Part shown: positions 34,314-45,345 of the stretch, one piece after another
How positions within the stretch are numbered: the first letter of the stretch is position 1
Layout of the letters: every line of letters starts with the position of its first letter
Assembly (NCBI GenBank): GCA_900317585.1
Contig: ONHG01000005.1
Span: 1-64,000 of the forward strand
Direction of reading: 5' to 3'
Source: an uncultured Lachnospiraceae bacterium
GTDB taxonomy: Bacteria; Bacillota; Clostridia; Lachnospirales; Lachnospiraceae
DNA: 64,000 nucleotides
The notes under the pieces: model-generated
Database searches by the model: none
Told to the model about the DNA's origin: nothing
What the model saw: only the letters and a program-made list of their open reading frames with translations
Translations under genes and position numbers: made by a program

Positions 34314-37300
34314 ATGCCAGAAACAAATAATATAGAAAATAATCAGGCAATGCAGTTTGATGCGATTCAGATTGGATTAGCATCTCCTGAAAAGATCAGA
34401 GAGTGGTCACATGGCGAGGTTAAAAAGCCTGAGACTATTAACTATAGAACATTAAAGCCTGAAAAAGACGGTCTTTTCTGCGAGAAGATTTTCGGACCAA
34501 CGAAGGACTGGGAGTGTCATTGTGGTAAATACAAGAAGATACGTTATAAGGGTGTTGTCTGCGACCGATGTGGCGTAGAAATCACAAAGTCAAGCGTTCG
34601 TAGAGAGCGTATGGGACACATCGAGCTTGCTGCTCCTGTATCTCATATCTGGTATTTCAAGGGTATCCCATCACGTATGGGACTCATCCTTGACTTATCT
34701 CCACGTGTACTTGAGAGAGTACTGTACTTTGCTTCATATATTGTGCTTGACCCGGGCGAGACAAAGCTTGCATACAAGCAGATTCTCAACGAGTCAGAGT
34801 ACCAGGAGGCATGTGATACTTATGGCCGCTCAGCATTCCGTGTAGGAATGGGTGCTGAGTCTATCCATGAGCTTTTAGCAGCAATTGATCTCGAGAAGGA
34901 TTCGGCAGAGCTTAAAGCAGAGCTTGAGAATGCTACAGGCCAGAAGCGTGCACGTATCATCAAGAGGCTTGAGGTTGTAGAGGCTTTCCGTGAGTCAGGA
35001 AACAAGCCTGAGTGGATGATTATGACAGTTATTCCTGTTATTCCACCGGATCTTCGTCCAATGGTTCAGCTCGATGGAGGACGTTTCGCAACAAGTGATC
35101 TTAACGACCTTTACAGACGAATCATCAACCGTAACAACCGTCTTAGAAGACTTCTTGATCTTGGAGCGCCGGATATCATCGTTCGTAACGAGAAACGTAT
35201 GCTTCAGGAGGCTGTCGATGCACTTATCGACAACGGCCGTCGTGGACGTCCTGTTACCGGTCCTGGAAACAGAGCTCTTAAGTCTCTTTCAGACATGCTC
35301 AAGGGAAAGGGAGGACGTTTCCGTCAGAACCTTCTCGGAAAGCGAGTTGACTACTCAGGCCGTTCGGTTATCTGTGTAGAGCCAAAGCTTAAGATTTATC
35401 AGTGTGGTCTTCCAAAGGAGATGGCTATCGAGCTTTTCAAGCCATTCGTTATGAAGGAGCTTGCCGCTAACGGAACCGCACACAACATAAAGAGTGCAAA
35501 GAAGATGGTTGAGAGACTTCAGCCGGAGGTATGGGATGTTCTTGAGGACGTCATCAAAGAGCATCCGGTTATGCTTAACCGAGCTCCTACACTCCACAGA
35601 CTTGGAATCCAGGCCTTCGAGCCAATCCTTGTAGAGGGTAAGGCAATCAAGCTTCATCCACTCGTATGTACAGCGTTCAACGCCGACTTCGATGGAGACC
35701 AGATGGCTGTACATCTTCCACTGACTGCTGAGGCACAGGCTGAGTGCAGATTCATGCTTCTGTCACCTAACAACCTGCTTAAGCCTTCTGATGGTGGACT
35801 TGTAGCCGTTCCTTCACAGGATATGATCCTTGGAGTTTACTACCTCACAATGAGAAAGCTCGCTGATTACAAGGATGATCCAAAAATGGTTGCACAGGTG
35901 TCATCAGACACTGTATACAATGATATTGAGGAGCTTAGAAAGCTCACAACTCCTGATGAAAATACAGGAAAGGCTGAGCTTGGCTTATATGATCTCATCT
36001 GGTTTGAGGATGTCACAGACGGAAACCGTCGTGTGCTTTGCAGACCGATAGATCTTCTCGGACGTTACTATGGAAGTGTTAATCTTGCAATGCTTGCTTA
36101 CGAGAACAAGGAGATTACTCTTCACCAGAATATCTTTGTACACCGTACAGTAAAGCTTGCTGACGGCACAGAGGTTTCAGGTTTTACAGAGACAACAGTA
36201 GGACTTTTGATATTCAATGAGAACATTCCACAGGATCTTGGTTTTATAGACAGATCAAAGGCTGAGAATGCACTCAAGTTTGAGGTTGATTTCCACGTTG
36301 GTAAGAAACAGATCAAGCAGATCCTTGAGAAGGTTATCAACACACACGGAGCTACAACAACAGCAGAGGTTCTTGATAATGTCAAGGCTATGGGATACAA
36401 GTATTCAACCCAGGCTGCCATGACAGTTTCAATTTCAGATATGACAGTGCCACCACAGAAGCCACAGATGATCGCTGATGCACAGGACACTGTAGATAAG
36501 ATTACAAGACAGTACAAGCGTGGACTTATCACTGATGAGGAGCGTTACAAAGAGGTTATCGAGACATGGAAGGATACAGATGATGCCCTTACAAAGGCAC
36601 TTCTTACAGGTCTTGATAAGTACAACAACATCTTCATGATGGCAGATTCCGGAGCCCGTGGATCTGATAAGCAGATCAAACAGCTTGCAGGTATGCGAGG
36701 ACTCATGGCTGATACAACAGGTCGTACAATCGAGCTTCCTATCAAGTCATGCTTCCGTGAGGGTCTTGACGTACTTGAGTACTTCATGTCAGCACATGGA
36801 GCTCGTAAGGGACTTTCAGATACAGCGCTTCGTACAGCCGATTCAGGATACCTTACAAGACGTCTTGTAGATGTTTCACAGCATATGATCGTTCGTGAGT
36901 CAGACTGCTGTGCAGGCACAGGACGTGAGATTCCGGGAATGGTTGTAAAGGCATTCATGGAGGGTCGAGAGGAAATCGAGAGCCTTCAGGAGAGAATTAC
37001 AGGTCGTTTCTCATGCAACACAATCTGCGATAAGGATGGCAATGTAATCGTTAAGGCCAACCATATGATTACACCAAAGCGTGCAGCAAAGGTTATGGCA
37101 GAGGGTGTTGATGAGAACGGTAATCCAATCACACAGGTTAAGATCCGTACAGTGCTTACCTGCCGTTCACACATGGGAGTATGTGCTAAGTGTTACGGTT
37201 CAAACCTTGCAACAGGTCAGGCAGTACAGGTTGGTGAAGCAATCGGTATCATCGCAGCACAGTCAATCGGTGAGCCTGGTACACAGCTTACCATGAGAAC

Positions 37301-38162
37301 CTTCCATACAGGTGGTGTTGCCGGTGGAGATATCACACAGGGTCTTCCTCGAGTAGAGGAGATTTTCGAGGCACGTAAGCCTAAGGGACTCGCTATTATC
37401 ACAGAGTTCGGCGGAATTGCCACAATCAAGGATACAAAGAAGAAGCGTGAGGTTATCGTTACAAACAACGAGACAGGCGAGACAAAAGCTTACCTCATTC
37501 CTTACGGCTCACGTATCAAGGTTGTAGACGGACAGGAGCTTGAGGCCGGCGACGAGCTTACAGAGGGTTCTGTAAATCCACACGATATCCTCAAGATTAA
37601 GGGCGTTCGTGCGGTTCAGGATTACATGCTCCGCGAGGTACAGCGTGTTTACCGTTTACAGGGTGTTGAGATTAACGATAAGCATGTCGAGGTTATAGTT
37701 CGTCAGTGCTTACAGAAGATTCGCGTAGAGGAGCCGGGAGATTCAGATTTACTTCCGGGCAGCATGGTTGATGCCCTTGACTTCTTAGAGCTCAACGAGA
37801 AGCTTGAGGAAGAGGGCAAGGAGCTTGCAGTTGGCTCACAGGTATTACTTGGAATCACAAAGGCATCTCTTGCAACCAACTCATTCCTGTCAGCAGCTTC
37901 ATTCCAGGAGACCACAAAGGTTCTTACTGAGGCAGCAATCAAGGGCAAGGTTGATCCACTTATCGGTATGAAGGAGAACGTAATTATCGGTAAGCTCATC
38001 CCGGCAGGAACAGGTATGAAGATTTATCGTAACATCAAGCTTGACAGCGATGTAAACGATGACGATACACTTGATTTTGATGATGATGATTTTGCGGATT
38101 TCGCAGAGGAAGAGGCAGTCGGAATCATTGATACAGATGCTGAATCAGTTGATGTAGAATAA
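34314..38162 (+). CDS. rpoC: DNA-directed RNA polymerase subunit beta-prime
   Basis: The 1282-aa subunit carries the N-terminal zinc ribbon ([22 protein letters not shown]), the catalytic magnesium loop NADFDGDQM, the bridge helix region and trigger loop ([16 protein letters not shown]), and the second zinc site ([13 protein letters not shown]). Length is typical of Clostridia. An acidic tail ([19 protein letters not shown]) closes the protein, mirroring that of rpoB. It is cotranscribed with rpoB and ends at a terminator 50 nt downstream. Confidence 0.98.
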   Translation: MPETNNIENNQAMQFDAIQIGLASPEKIREWSHGEVKKPETINYRTLKPEKDGLFCEKIFGPTKDWECHCGKYKKIRYKGVVCDRCGVEITKSSVRRERMGHIELAAPVSHIWYFKGIPSRMGLILDLSPRVLERVLYFASYIVLDPGETKLAYKQILNESEYQEACDTYGRSAFRVGMGAESIHELLAAIDLEKDSAELKAELENATGQKRARIIKRLEVVEAFRESGNKPEWMIMTVIPVIPPDLRPMVQLDGGRFATSDLNDLYRRIINRNNRLRRLLDLGAPDIIVRNEKRMLQEAVDALIDNGRRGRPVTGPGNRALKSLSDMLKGKGGRFRQNLLGKRVDYSGRSVICVEPKLKIYQCGLPKEMAIELFKPFVMKELAANGTAHNIKSAKKMVERLQPEVWDVLEDVIKEHPVMLNRAPTLHRLGIQAFEPILVEGKAIKLHPLVCTAFNADFDGDQMAVHLPLTAEAQAECRFMLLSPNNLLKPSDGGLVAVPSQDMILGVYYLTMRKLADYKDDPKMVAQVSSDTVYNDIEELRKLTTPDENTGKAELGLYDLIWFEDVTDGNRRVLCRPIDLLGRYYGSVNLAMLAYENKEITLHQNIFVHRTVKLADGTEVSGFTETTVGLLIFNENIPQDLGFIDRSKAENALKFEVDFHVGKKQIKQILEKVINTHGATTTAEVLDNVKAMGYKYSTQAAMTVSISDMTVPPQKPQMIADAQDTVDKITRQYKRGLITDEERYKEVIETWKDTDDALTKALLTGLDKYNNIFMMADSGARGSDKQIKQLAGMRGLMADTTGRTIELPIKSCFREGLDVLEYFMSAHGARKGLSDTALRTADSGYLTRRLVDVSQHMIVRESDCCAGTGREIPGMVVKAFMEGREEIESLQERITGRFSCNTICDKDGNVIVKANHMITPKRAAKVMAEGVDENGNPITQVKIRTVLTCRSHMGVCAKCYGSNLATGQAVQVGEAIGIIAAQSIGEPGTQLTMRTFHTGGVAGGDITQGLPRVEEIFEARKPKGLAIITEFGGIATIKDTKKKREVIVTNNETGETKAYLIPYGSRIKVVDGQELEAGDELTEGSVNPHDILKIKGVRAVQDYMLREVQRVYRLQGVEINDKHVEVIVRQCLQKIRVEEPGDSDLLPGSMVDALDFLELNEKLEEEGKELAVGSQVLLGITKASLATNSFLSAASFQETTKVLTEAAIKGKVDPLIGMKENVIIGKLIPAGTGMKIYRNIKLDSDVNDDDTLDFDDDDFADFAEEEAVGIIDTDAESVDVE

Positions 38163-38210
38163 TTACTGATGTTTGTACTTGAGCTACAGAAGCTGTTACA
38201 AACCAAAAAC

Positions 38211-38240
38211 AAAGAAGTCCGGGAAACCGGACTTCTTTCT
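38211..38240 (+). terminator. Terminator of rpoBC
   Basis: AAAGAAGTCCGG and CCGGACTTCTTT pair perfectly around a GAAA tetraloop (38211-38238). Confidence 0.9.
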
Positions 38241-38267
38241 TGTATTATATTGAAAACAAAATTGGCC

Positions 38268-38296
38268 TTGACAAAACAGACAAGGATTTGTATAAT
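38268..38296 (+). promoter_or_regulatory. Consensus sigma-A promoter of rpsL-rpsG-fusA
   Basis: TTGACA (38268-38273), 17-nt spacer, TATAAT (38291-38296), 54 nt before rpsL. Confidence 0.92.
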
Positions 38297-38349
38297 ATTT
38301 TAGCGTGCATAAGATTGCACTGCTTAAAATAAAACAGGAGGTGAAAATA

Positions 38350-38769
38350 ATGCCAACATTTAACCAGTTAGTAAGAAAAGGACGTCAGACAACTGTAAAG
38401 AAGTCTACAGCACCAGCTCTTCAGAGAAGCTTTAACTCTCTCCAGAAGAAGCCAATCAACACTTCTTCTCCACAGAAGCGTGGTGTATGTACAGCTGTTA
38501 AGACAGCTACTCCTAAGAAGCCTAACTCAGCTCTTAGAAAGATCGCCAGAGTTCGTCTTTCAAACGGAATCGAAGTAACTTCATACATTCCTGGTGAGGG
38601 ACACAACTTACAGGAGCATAGCGTTGTTCTGATTCGTGGTGGCCGTGTTAAGGATTTACCAGGTACACGTTACCATATCATCCGTGGTACATTAGATACT
38701 GCAGGTGTTGCAAACAGAAAACAGGCCCGCTCTAAGTACGGCGCAAAGAGACCAAAAGCTGCTAAATAA
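38350..38769 (+). CDS. rpsL: 30S ribosomal protein S12
   Basis: The 139-aa protein shows [36 protein letters not shown] and [12 protein letters not shown]. The two lysines linked to streptomycin sensitivity are present (KKPN and GRVKD). It sits in the decoding centre. Start: ATG 38350 after CAGGAGG; an upstream in-frame start at 38305 falls in the leader. Confidence 0.97.
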   Translation: MPTFNQLVRKGRQTTVKKSTAPALQRSFNSLQKKPINTSSPQKRGVCTAVKTATPKKPNSALRKIARVRLSNGIEVTSYIPGEGHNLQEHSVVLIRGGRVKDLPGTRYHIIRGTLDTAGVANRKQARSKYGAKRPKAAK

Positions 38770-38940
38770 TTTAGCAACATTGTGTATCACAAACAGAACT
38801 AAAGTAGGTTAGTGTTGGGATTAGACCTGCAGATGCAGGATTTCACTTTATGAATACAATTCCGCACGAACACATTAGAGAGACACATGTGAGTACCGAT
38901 GAATTAATCCACAAATATCATGATTAAGGAGGGAAGTAAC

Positions 38941-39411
38941 GTGCCACGTAAAGGACATACTCAGAAAAGAGACGTATTAGCAGATCCAATGTACAACAGC
39001 AAAGTAGTTACAAAGCTTGTTAACAGCATTATGTTAGACGGTAAGAAAGGCGTAGCTCAGAAGATTGTATACGGAGCATTTGCTACAGTAGAAGAGAAGA
39101 CAGGAAGACCAGCTCTTGAAGTATTCGAAGAGGCTATGAACAATGTAATGCCAGCTCTCGAAGTAAAAGCAAGACGTATCGGTGGTGCCACATATCAGGT
39201 ACCAATCGAGGTTCGCCCTGATCGTCGTCAGGCTTTAGGTCTTCGTTGGTTAACAGCATTCTCACGTGCTAGAGGAGAGAAAACTCAGGCTGAGAGATTA
39301 GCTAACGAGATCATGGATGCAGCTAACAACACAGGCGCATCTGTTAAGAGAAAAGAAGATATGCACAAGATGGCAGAGGCAAACAAGGCATTCGCACATT
39401 ACAGATTCTAG
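38941..39411 (+). CDS. rpsG: 30S ribosomal protein S7
   Basis: The 156-aa protein shows [20 protein letters not shown] and the C-terminal [15 protein letters not shown]. It nucleates assembly of the 30S head. Start codon is GTG, 9 nt after AGGAGGG. The 170-nt spacer from rpsL contains a CTGCA/TGCAG hairpin and may host the S7 autoregulatory site known in other bacteria, but I cannot assign it. Confidence 0.97.
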   Translation: MPRKGHTQKRDVLADPMYNSKVVTKLVNSIMLDGKKGVAQKIVYGAFATVEEKTGRPALEVFEEAMNNVMPALEVKARRIGGATYQVPIEVRPDRRQALGLRWLTAFSRARGEKTQAERLANEIMDAANNTGASVKRKEDMHKMAEANKAFAHYRF

Positions 39412-39514
39412 TTTCTGTAAGAAGCTTACAGCTTTGCTTTTGGTTCATGCAGCGGACCGGATATGTAACAGAGTCCGGTTGTGCATAGGACATTAAATAT
39501 AGGAGGAAAAAACC

Positions 39515-41632
39515 TTGGCTGGAAGAGAATATCCACTTGAGAGAACCAGAAATATTGGAATCATGGCTCATATCGATGCTGGTAAAACAACACTGACAGA
39601 GCGTATTCTTTATTATACTGGTATTAACTATAAAATCGGTGATACTCATGAAGGTACTGCTACCATGGACTGGATGGAGCAGGAGCAGGAAAGAGGTATT
39701 ACAATTACTTCTGCCGCTACAACATGTCATTGGACACTTGAAGAGTTCACTAAACCAAAGCCAGGAGCACTTGAGCATCGTATCAATATCATCGATACAC
39801 CGGGCCACGTTGACTTCACAGTAGAAGTTGAGCGTTCGCTCCGTGTACTTGATGGAGCAGTTGGTGTGTTCTGTGCAAAGGGTGGTGTTGAGCCTCAGTC
39901 AGAGAACGTTTGGCGTCAGGCTGACACATACAATGTACCTCGTATGGCATTCATCAATAAGATGGATATCTTAGGTGCAAACTTCTACGGAGCTGTTGAC
40001 CAGATCCGTACAAGATTAGGAAAAAATGCTATCGTACTTCAGTTACCAATCGGTAAAGAGGACGATTTCAAAGGAATTATCGACCTTTTCGAGATGAAGG
40101 CTTATATCTACAATGATGAGAAGGGTGACGATATCACAGTTACTGATGATCTTGGAGATATGGCTGATCAGGCTGCAGAGTACCGTACAGAGCTTATTGA
40201 GAAAATCTGTGAGTTAGATGACGATCTCATGATGCAGTATCTTGAGGGTGAGGAGCCATCTGTAGAGGATATGAAGAAGGTTCTTCGTAAAGCAACATGT
40301 GAGTGTACAGCAGTACCTGTATGTTGTGGTTCTGCATACCGTAACAAGGGTGTACAGAAGTTACTTGACGCTGTTGTTGAGTACATGCCAGCTCCTACAG
40401 ATATCCCTTCAATCAAGGGAACAGATCTTGAGGGAAATGAGATTGAGAGACATTCATCAGATGATGAGCCATTCTCAGCACTTGCATTCAAGATCATGGC
40501 AGATCCATTCGTAGGAAAGCTTGCATTCTTCCGTGTTTACTCAGGAAAATGTAAAGCAGGTTCTTATGTATTAAATGCAACAAAGGATAAGAAAGAGCGT
40601 ATCGGACGTATTCTTCAGATGCATGCAAATAAGAGACAGGAATTGGATGAGGTTTACTCAGGTGATATCGCTGCTGCTGTTGGATTTAAATTCACAACAA
40701 CAGGTGATACAATCTGTGATGAGCAGCATCCGGTTATCCTTGAGTCTATGGAGTTCCCAGAGCCAGTTATCGAGCTCGCTATCGAGCCAAAGACAAAAGC
40801 TGGACAGGGTAAGTTAGGTGAGGCTCTTGCAAAGCTTGCAGAGGAGGATCCTACATTCCGTGCTCATACTGATCAGGAAACAGGTCAGACAATCATCGCT
40901 GGTATGGGTGAGCTTCACCTTGAAATCATCGTTGACCGTCTTCTCCGTGAGTTCAAGGTTGAGGCAAACGTTGGTGCACCTCAGGTTGCTTACAAGGAGA
41001 CATTTACAAAGGCTGTTGATCAGGAATACAAATATGCTAAGCAGTCAGGTGGACGTGGACAGTACGGACACTGTAAGGTTCGCTTCGAGCCAATGGATGC
41101 CAATGGAGAAGAACTTTTCAAGTTCGATTCAGAGGTTGTCGGTGGTGCTATTCCAAAGGAGTACATCCCATCAATCGGCGAAGGTATCGAGGAGGCTACA
41201 AAGGCCGGTTCTCTTGGTGGATTCCCAGTAGTTGGTATCCATGCAACAGTATACGATGGATCTTACCATGAGGTCGATTCATCAGAGATGGCATTCCACA
41301 TTGCCGGATCTATGTGTTTCAAAGAGGCTATGGCAAAGGCTGCACCTGTATTACTTGAGCCTATCATGAAGGTAGAGGTTACAATGCCTGAGGAGTACAT
41401 GGGAGACGTTATCGGTGATGTTAACTCTCGTCGTGGACGTATAGAGGGTATGGACGATCTCGGCGGTGGAAAGATTGTACATGCATATGTACCACTTGCA
41501 GAGATGTTCGGTTACTCTACAGACCTTCGTTCTAAGACACAGGGACGTGGAAACTACTCAATGTTCTTCGAAAGATATGAGCCGGTTCCAAAGAATGTAC
41601 AGGACAAGGTTCTTGCTAACCACGCAAAATAA
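39515..41632 (+). CDS. fusA: Elongation factor G
   Basis: The 705-aa translocation GTPase has P-loop AHIDAGKTT, the switch [14 protein letters not shown], and domains II-V typical of bacterial EF-G ([14 protein letters not shown] in domain IV). It moves tRNA-mRNA through the ribosome. The start codon is TTG, 8 nt after AGGAGG, giving [23 protein letters not shown]; no ATG or GTG lies nearby, and homology supports it. It is the third gene of rpsL-rpsG-fusA; tuf has its own promoter. Confidence 0.97.
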   Translation: MAGREYPLERTRNIGIMAHIDAGKTTLTERILYYTGINYKIGDTHEGTATMDWMEQEQERGITITSAATTCHWTLEEFTKPKPGALEHRINIIDTPGHVDFTVEVERSLRVLDGAVGVFCAKGGVEPQSENVWRQADTYNVPRMAFINKMDILGANFYGAVDQIRTRLGKNAIVLQLPIGKEDDFKGIIDLFEMKAYIYNDEKGDDITVTDDLGDMADQAAEYRTELIEKICELDDDLMMQYLEGEEPSVEDMKKVLRKATCECTAVPVCCGSAYRNKGVQKLLDAVVEYMPAPTDIPSIKGTDLEGNEIERHSSDDEPFSALAFKIMADPFVGKLAFFRVYSGKCKAGSYVLNATKDKKERIGRILQMHANKRQELDEVYSGDIAAAVGFKFTTTGDTICDEQHPVILESMEFPEPVIELAIEPKTKAGQGKLGEALAKLAEEDPTFRAHTDQETGQTIIAGMGELHLEIIVDRLLREFKVEANVGAPQVAYKETFTKAVDQEYKYAKQSGGRGQYGHCKVRFEPMDANGEELFKFDSEVVGGAIPKEYIPSIGEGIEEATKAGSLGGFPVVGIHATVYDGSYHEVDSSEMAFHIAGSMCFKEAMAKAAPVLLEPIMKVEVTMPEEYMGDVIGDVNSRRGRIEGMDDLGGGKIVHAYVPLAEMFGYSTDLRSKTQGRGNYSMFFERYEPVPKNVQDKVLANHAK

Positions 41633-41706
41633 TTGCAAATTAGCAAACAATTTATAGTACAAATGATGAAATATATACTATATATGGTATAAAAATCAAA
41701 AAAAAA

Positions 41707-41737
41707 GGCATTTCCCCTTGAAAAAGGGGGATTTGCC
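41707..41737 (-). terminator. Minus-oriented terminator-like hairpin between fusA and tuf
   Basis: GGCA-TTT-CCCCTT pairs with AAGGGG-ATT-TGCC. The T run lies on the minus-strand side (nine A upstream on plus), so as an intrinsic terminator it would stop transcription coming from the right. It may still limit read-through from fusA weakly. Confidence 0.55.
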
Positions 41738-41748
41738 ATAAAATTTAC

Positions 41749-41782
41749 TTGAAAAAACTTTGATTATTTCGTATAATCAAAG
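41749..41782 (+). promoter_or_regulatory. Sigma-A promoter of tuf with palindrome over the -10 box
   Basis: TTGAAA (41749-41754), 17-nt spacer, TATAAT (41772-41777). A 10-bp perfect inverted repeat, CTTTGATTAT (41758-41767) and ATAATCAAAG (41773-41782), covers spacer and -10 box. Confidence 0.75.
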
Positions 41783-41842
41783 CAGTCGGTAGATTATAAA
41801 AAAAGCCCATGGGGCATAAAAGTTTAAGGAGGACGTTTCAAA

Positions 41843-43010
41843 ATGGCAAAGGCTAAATTTGAAAGAACAAAACCACATTGTAATATTGGTACCATCGGTC
41901 ACGTAGATCATGGTAAAACAACTTTAACAGCAGCTATTACAGCAGTATTAGCAGCTCGTGTCGCTGGTAACACAGCTACAGATTTCGCTAACATTGATAA
42001 GGCTCCAGAGGAGAGAGAGCGTGGAATCACAATTTCTACAGCTCACGTTGAGTATGAGACAGAAAAGAGACATTACGCACACGTTGACTGTCCTGGACAT
42101 GCTGACTACGTAAAGAACATGATCACTGGTGCAGCTCAGATGGATGGTGCTATCCTCGTTGTTGCTGCTACTGATGGTGTTATGGCTCAGACAAAGGAGC
42201 ACATCCTCCTTTCTCGTCAGGTAGGTGTTCCTTACATCATCGTATTCCTTAACAAGTGTGATATGGTTGACGACCCAGAGCTTATCGAGCTCGTAGAGAT
42301 GGAAGTTACAGAGCAGCTTGAGGAGTACGGATTCAATGATTGCCCAATCATCCAGGGATCAGCTCTTAAGGCTCTTGAGGATCCAAACGGACCTTGGGGA
42401 GACAAGATCATGGAGCTTATGGATACTGTTGATTCTTATATCCCAGATCCACAGCGTGATACAGATAAGCCATTCCTTATGCCAGTAGAGGACGTATTCA
42501 CAATCACAGGTCGTGGTACTGTTGCAACTGGTAGAGTAGAGCGTGGTACACTTCACCTCAACGACGAGTTAGAGATCCTTGGTGTTAAAGAGGACGTTCA
42601 GAAGACTGTTGTTACTGGAATCGAGATGTTCCGTAAGCAGTTAGACGAGGCTCAGGCTGGTGATAACATCGGAGCACTTCTCCGTGGTATTAACCGTGAC
42701 CAGATCGTTCGTGGACAGGTTCTTGCTAAGCCTGGTACAGTAACATGTCACCGTAAGTTCACAGCTCAGGTTTACGTTCTTACAAAGGACGAGGGTGGAC
42801 GTCATACTCCATTCTTCAACAACTATCGTCCACAGTTCTACTTCAGAACAACAGACGTAACAGGTGTTTGAGATGTGCATGCCTGGTGATAACGTAGAGA
42901 TGACAATCGAGCTCATCCATCCAGTAGCTATGGAGCAGGGTCTTACATTCGCTATCCGTGAGGGTGGACGTACAGTAGGATCTGGACGTGTTGCTACAGT
43001 TATCGAGTAA
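41843..43010 (+). pseudogene. tuf: Elongation factor Tu, frameshifted near the 3' end
   Basis: The first 342 codons are a normal EF-Tu: [30 protein letters not shown], and domains II and III to FRTTDVTGV. Translation then meets TGA at 42869-42871. The rest of EF-Tu ([11 protein letters not shown] to [13 protein letters not shown], 46 codons) is encoded in the +1 frame from 42870 to the TAA at 43008-43010. EF-Tus of this group have an LPEGTE-like loop exactly at the break, and it is missing. The simplest reading is a deletion of about 20 nt. The truncated product would lack part of domain III. Either tuf is duplicated elsewhere, or this is an assembly error. Confidence 0.9.
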
Positions 43011-43112
43011 TTATTGAACACTGAATGAGTACGTAAGCGCGAATTTAGTGAGAAAGTCGTTCTGTGAGCGTTGCGAGCAGAACTACCTTCTGATAACAAA
43101 TATAGTAAAATT

Positions 43113-43147
43113 AAGGCTTCCGAGAGTTTTCTCGGGAGCCTTTTTTC
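43113..43147 (+). terminator. Terminator of tuf
   Basis: AAGGCTTCCGAGA pairs with TCTCGGGAGCCTT around GTTT and is followed by a T run. The spacer to the next gene (43148-43413) also has a promoter-like GTGACA-17-TATACT (43248-43276). Confidence 0.88.
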
Positions 43148-43247
43148 TGAATTTATAGAATTAAAGTGTAGGTTATTTTGGCTCTGAAAGAGATCTGTTT
43201 TTGGGAATTTATGGCCTAAAAGAATCAAATTTACAGTTAAATATGAA

Positions 43248-43276
43248 GTGACATTTCAAGATATTAATGCTATACT
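43248..43276 (+). promoter_or_regulatory. Possible promoter of the Dabb gene
   Basis: GTGACA (43248-43253), 17-nt spacer, TATACT (43271-43276), about 138 nt before the start codon. Nothing else is recognised in 43148-43413. Confidence 0.4.
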
Positions 43277-43413
43277 TAACCTAAATATGTGAATTACAGT
43301 TTGATCTAATATTTAATTTAAATCATAACTATTCAGAATTGCTGAGAACAAAAACGCATGAGTCTGATAGTTACTATTCAATTTAAACATGTTTAGAACT
43401 CAGGAGGCACACA

Positions 43414-43716
43414 ATGGTTAAACACATTATTTTATGGACACTCAAGGATGAGTACACAGAGGCACAGAAGACTGAAATACGCGCTGGTATGAAGGAAGGC
43501 CTGGAGGGGCTTAAGGGACAGATTCCGGGAATGATCGACATTTCTGTGCGCACAGATTATCTTCCGACTTCCACTGTAGATGTGATGCTTGATACTACAT
43601 TTGAGGATGCTGATGCACTTGCAGCGTATGCAAAGAATCCTAAGCATGTTGCAGTGGCGGATACCAAGGTGAGACCATTTACGGCAAATAGGGCATGTAT
43701 GGATTTCGAGGTGTAA
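43414..43716 (+). CDS. Dabb-family (stress-responsive alpha/beta barrel) protein
   Basis: The 100-aa protein has the Dabb opening MVKHIILWTLKDE, the central LKGQIPGMIDISVRTDY and the closing DALAAYAKNPKHVAVADTKVRPFTANRACMDFEV. This ferredoxin-like fold forms dimeric alpha/beta barrels. Functions vary, and the role here is unknown. The start follows AGGAGG. The gene is monocistronic as far as can be seen. Confidence 0.88.
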   Translation: MVKHIILWTLKDEYTEAQKTEIRAGMKEGLEGLKGQIPGMIDISVRTDYLPTSTVDVMLDTTFEDADALAAYAKNPKHVAVADTKVRPFTANRACMDFEV

Positions 43717-43769
43717 TAAGCGGCAAATTAGTGTATTTGACTATAAAATGAACTAAAAATTTGTTGATT

Positions 43770-43830
43770 TGTCAAAAATGTCGAAAATTGTCAAATTATC
43801 GTTGAAATAGTACTATGGTAATGGTATAAT
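43770..43830 (+). promoter_or_regulatory. Sigma-A promoter of the chemoreceptor gene, with phased TGTCAAA repeats
   Basis: TTGAAA (43802-43807), 17-nt spacer, TATAAT (43825-43830). Just upstream, TGTCAAA (43770), TGTCGAA (43779) and TGTCAAA (43789) recur about every 10 nt, in phase with A-tracts; they may be a regulator site or bent DNA. Confidence 0.7.
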
Positions 43831-43907
43831 AATTACACTGTTAAAGGACGTGTAAAGATATCAAAGACAAATTGAAGAGATATCAGGACGAGAAAGGGAG
43901 AATACAT

Positions 43908-45227
43908 ATGGGTGAGCAGACAGAAAGCAAGATAAAAGAAATGCCGCTTCAGGAAAGACTTAAGTATGGCTATGGTAGGATTTTGAGGATGCTTCATATT
44001 TCGGGAGGCATCTCTATTGTTACAATGTTATTATTGTATTTTGGTGGAACATCCAGAATATTTGGAAGTGGGAGTGGCATAGTTGCTACGTTTTTTTTGG
44101 TAGTTGGTCTGGTTAATATTATTTTATTTGGAATTGTATCTACAATTATAGCCAAAAATACAGGCAATGAGGTTATAGATTCAGTACTTGAGCCGCTTCA
44201 GCAGATTGAAACTGTCGCAGGTGAGCTGGTTCAGGGAAAGCTCCACAGCAATCTGGAGTATCATTCAGATGACGAGATTGGCAGACTGGCACATGATATC
44301 AGAAAGTCTTTGAAGACTCTTGGTACATATATTGACGATATTGATGAGACTATGAAGCAGTTTGCTGATGGCAATTTCAGATTCCAGCCACAGATTGACT
44401 GGAAAGGTGATTTTGCCGGAATCAGGGAATCTATAATTGCTTTTGCTGATAGCATGGCAGATACTGTAAATGGTATTCAGAATGCCGCAAATGAGGTTTC
44501 CAATGGTGCTGAGCAGGTTGCAGCAAGCTCAAGTGATCTGGCACAGGGGGCTACAGATCAGGCAGCAGTTGTTGAGGAGCTTACGGCAACAATTACTTCT
44601 GTGGCTGAGCAGGTTGCTGAGAATGCAGCGCATGCCAAGGAAATAAGCCAGAGGGTGGACGGACTTGGAACTGAGATTATGGACAGCAACGGACAGATGC
44701 AAGAAATGGTTACATCCATGAATGAAATTAACGAGGCTTCACAGGAAATCGGCAAGATTATCGCCACAATCAATGAGATTGCTTCCCAGACAAACCTTCT
44801 CGCGCTCAATGCTTCAATTGAGGCAGCAAGAGCAGGTGAGGCAGGAAAGGGCTTTGCAGTTGTTGCGGATCAGGTTACAGTACTTGCAGAGCAGAGTGCT
44901 AACGCAGCAAAGGAATCAGCATCGCTTATAGAGTCATCTGTCAGAGCGGTTGAAAAGGGTATGGTTATTGCAGGCAAGACAGCTTCACAGCTTGAGGAGG
45001 TTGCCGGTAATTCCAAGACTATCACTGAGGAGGTTAACGGAATTGCTGAGACACTTGATAACCAGACCAGTGTCATCAACCAGATTAATAAGGGTATTGA
45101 GCAGATTAATGATGTGGTACAGACTAACTCAGCTTCTTCACAGGAGTGCGCAGCAGCCAGCCAGGAGATGAGCAGTGAGGCTGAAAATCTTAATAATCTC
45201 ATTCGTCATTTGCAGGTAGCAGACTAA
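43908..45227 (+). CDS. Methyl-accepting chemotaxis protein without a ligand-binding ectodomain
   Basis: The 439-aa receptor has two membrane helices close together (about residues 30-50 and 58-80) with almost no extracellular loop, a HAMP domain (about 85-140), and the cytoplasmic signalling domain with the hairpin tip EIASQTNLLALNASIEAARAGEAGKGFAVVADQVTVLAEQSA. The tip has Gln and Thr where most receptors have Glu and Arg (VADEVRKLAEQ). It probably senses a membrane or cytoplasmic cue and signals to CheA/CheW. Start: ATG 43908 after AAAGGGAG; an upstream in-frame start adds 12 residues without ribosome site. Isolated from other chemotaxis genes. Confidence 0.92.
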   Translation: MGEQTESKIKEMPLQERLKYGYGRILRMLHISGGISIVTMLLLYFGGTSRIFGSGSGIVATFFLVVGLVNIILFGIVSTIIAKNTGNEVIDSVLEPLQQIETVAGELVQGKLHSNLEYHSDDEIGRLAHDIRKSLKTLGTYIDDIDETMKQFADGNFRFQPQIDWKGDFAGIRESIIAFADSMADTVNGIQNAANEVSNGAEQVAASSSDLAQGATDQAAVVEELTATITSVAEQVAENAAHAKEISQRVDGLGTEIMDSNGQMQEMVTSMNEINEASQEIGKIIATINEIASQTNLLALNASIEAARAGEAGKGFAVVADQVTVLAEQSANAAKESASLIESSVRAVEKGMVIAGKTASQLEEVAGNSKTITEEVNGIAETLDNQTSVINQINKGIEQINDVVQTNSASSQECAAASQEMSSEAENLNNLIRHLQVAD

Positions 45228-45247
45228 TGCAATTAGATTTGTATAAT

Positions 45248-45317
45248 AAGTTTTATAGAATAAGCTTTATAGAATAAAGTTAGCAGAATAATTTTAGCAG
45301 AATAAGGTTTACAAGAT
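45248..45317 (+). repeat. Five 14-nt tandem repeats after the chemoreceptor gene
   Basis: Five consecutive units, each exactly 14 nt, of the pattern AAnnTTTAnAGAAT (for example AAGCTTTATAGAAT at 45262) fill the 3' spacer. The units diverge at internal positions but keep the period. Non-coding. Confidence 0.85.
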
Positions 45318-45345
45318 AAAACACAAAAATAAAATGTTACATACT

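Noticed and set aside
38305..38349. Upstream start for rpsL extending S12 by 15 residues
   Set aside because: The extension lies in the leader, lacks a ribosome site and is not found in S12 proteins.
42860..42875. Programmed +1 frameshift in tuf like that of prfB
   Set aside because: The site is suggestive, but a conserved loop is also missing, so a deletion explains more; kept only as an alternative in the finding.
45248..45317. CRISPR-like array
   Set aside because: The 14-nt units are contiguous with no unique spacers; no cas genes are in the window.
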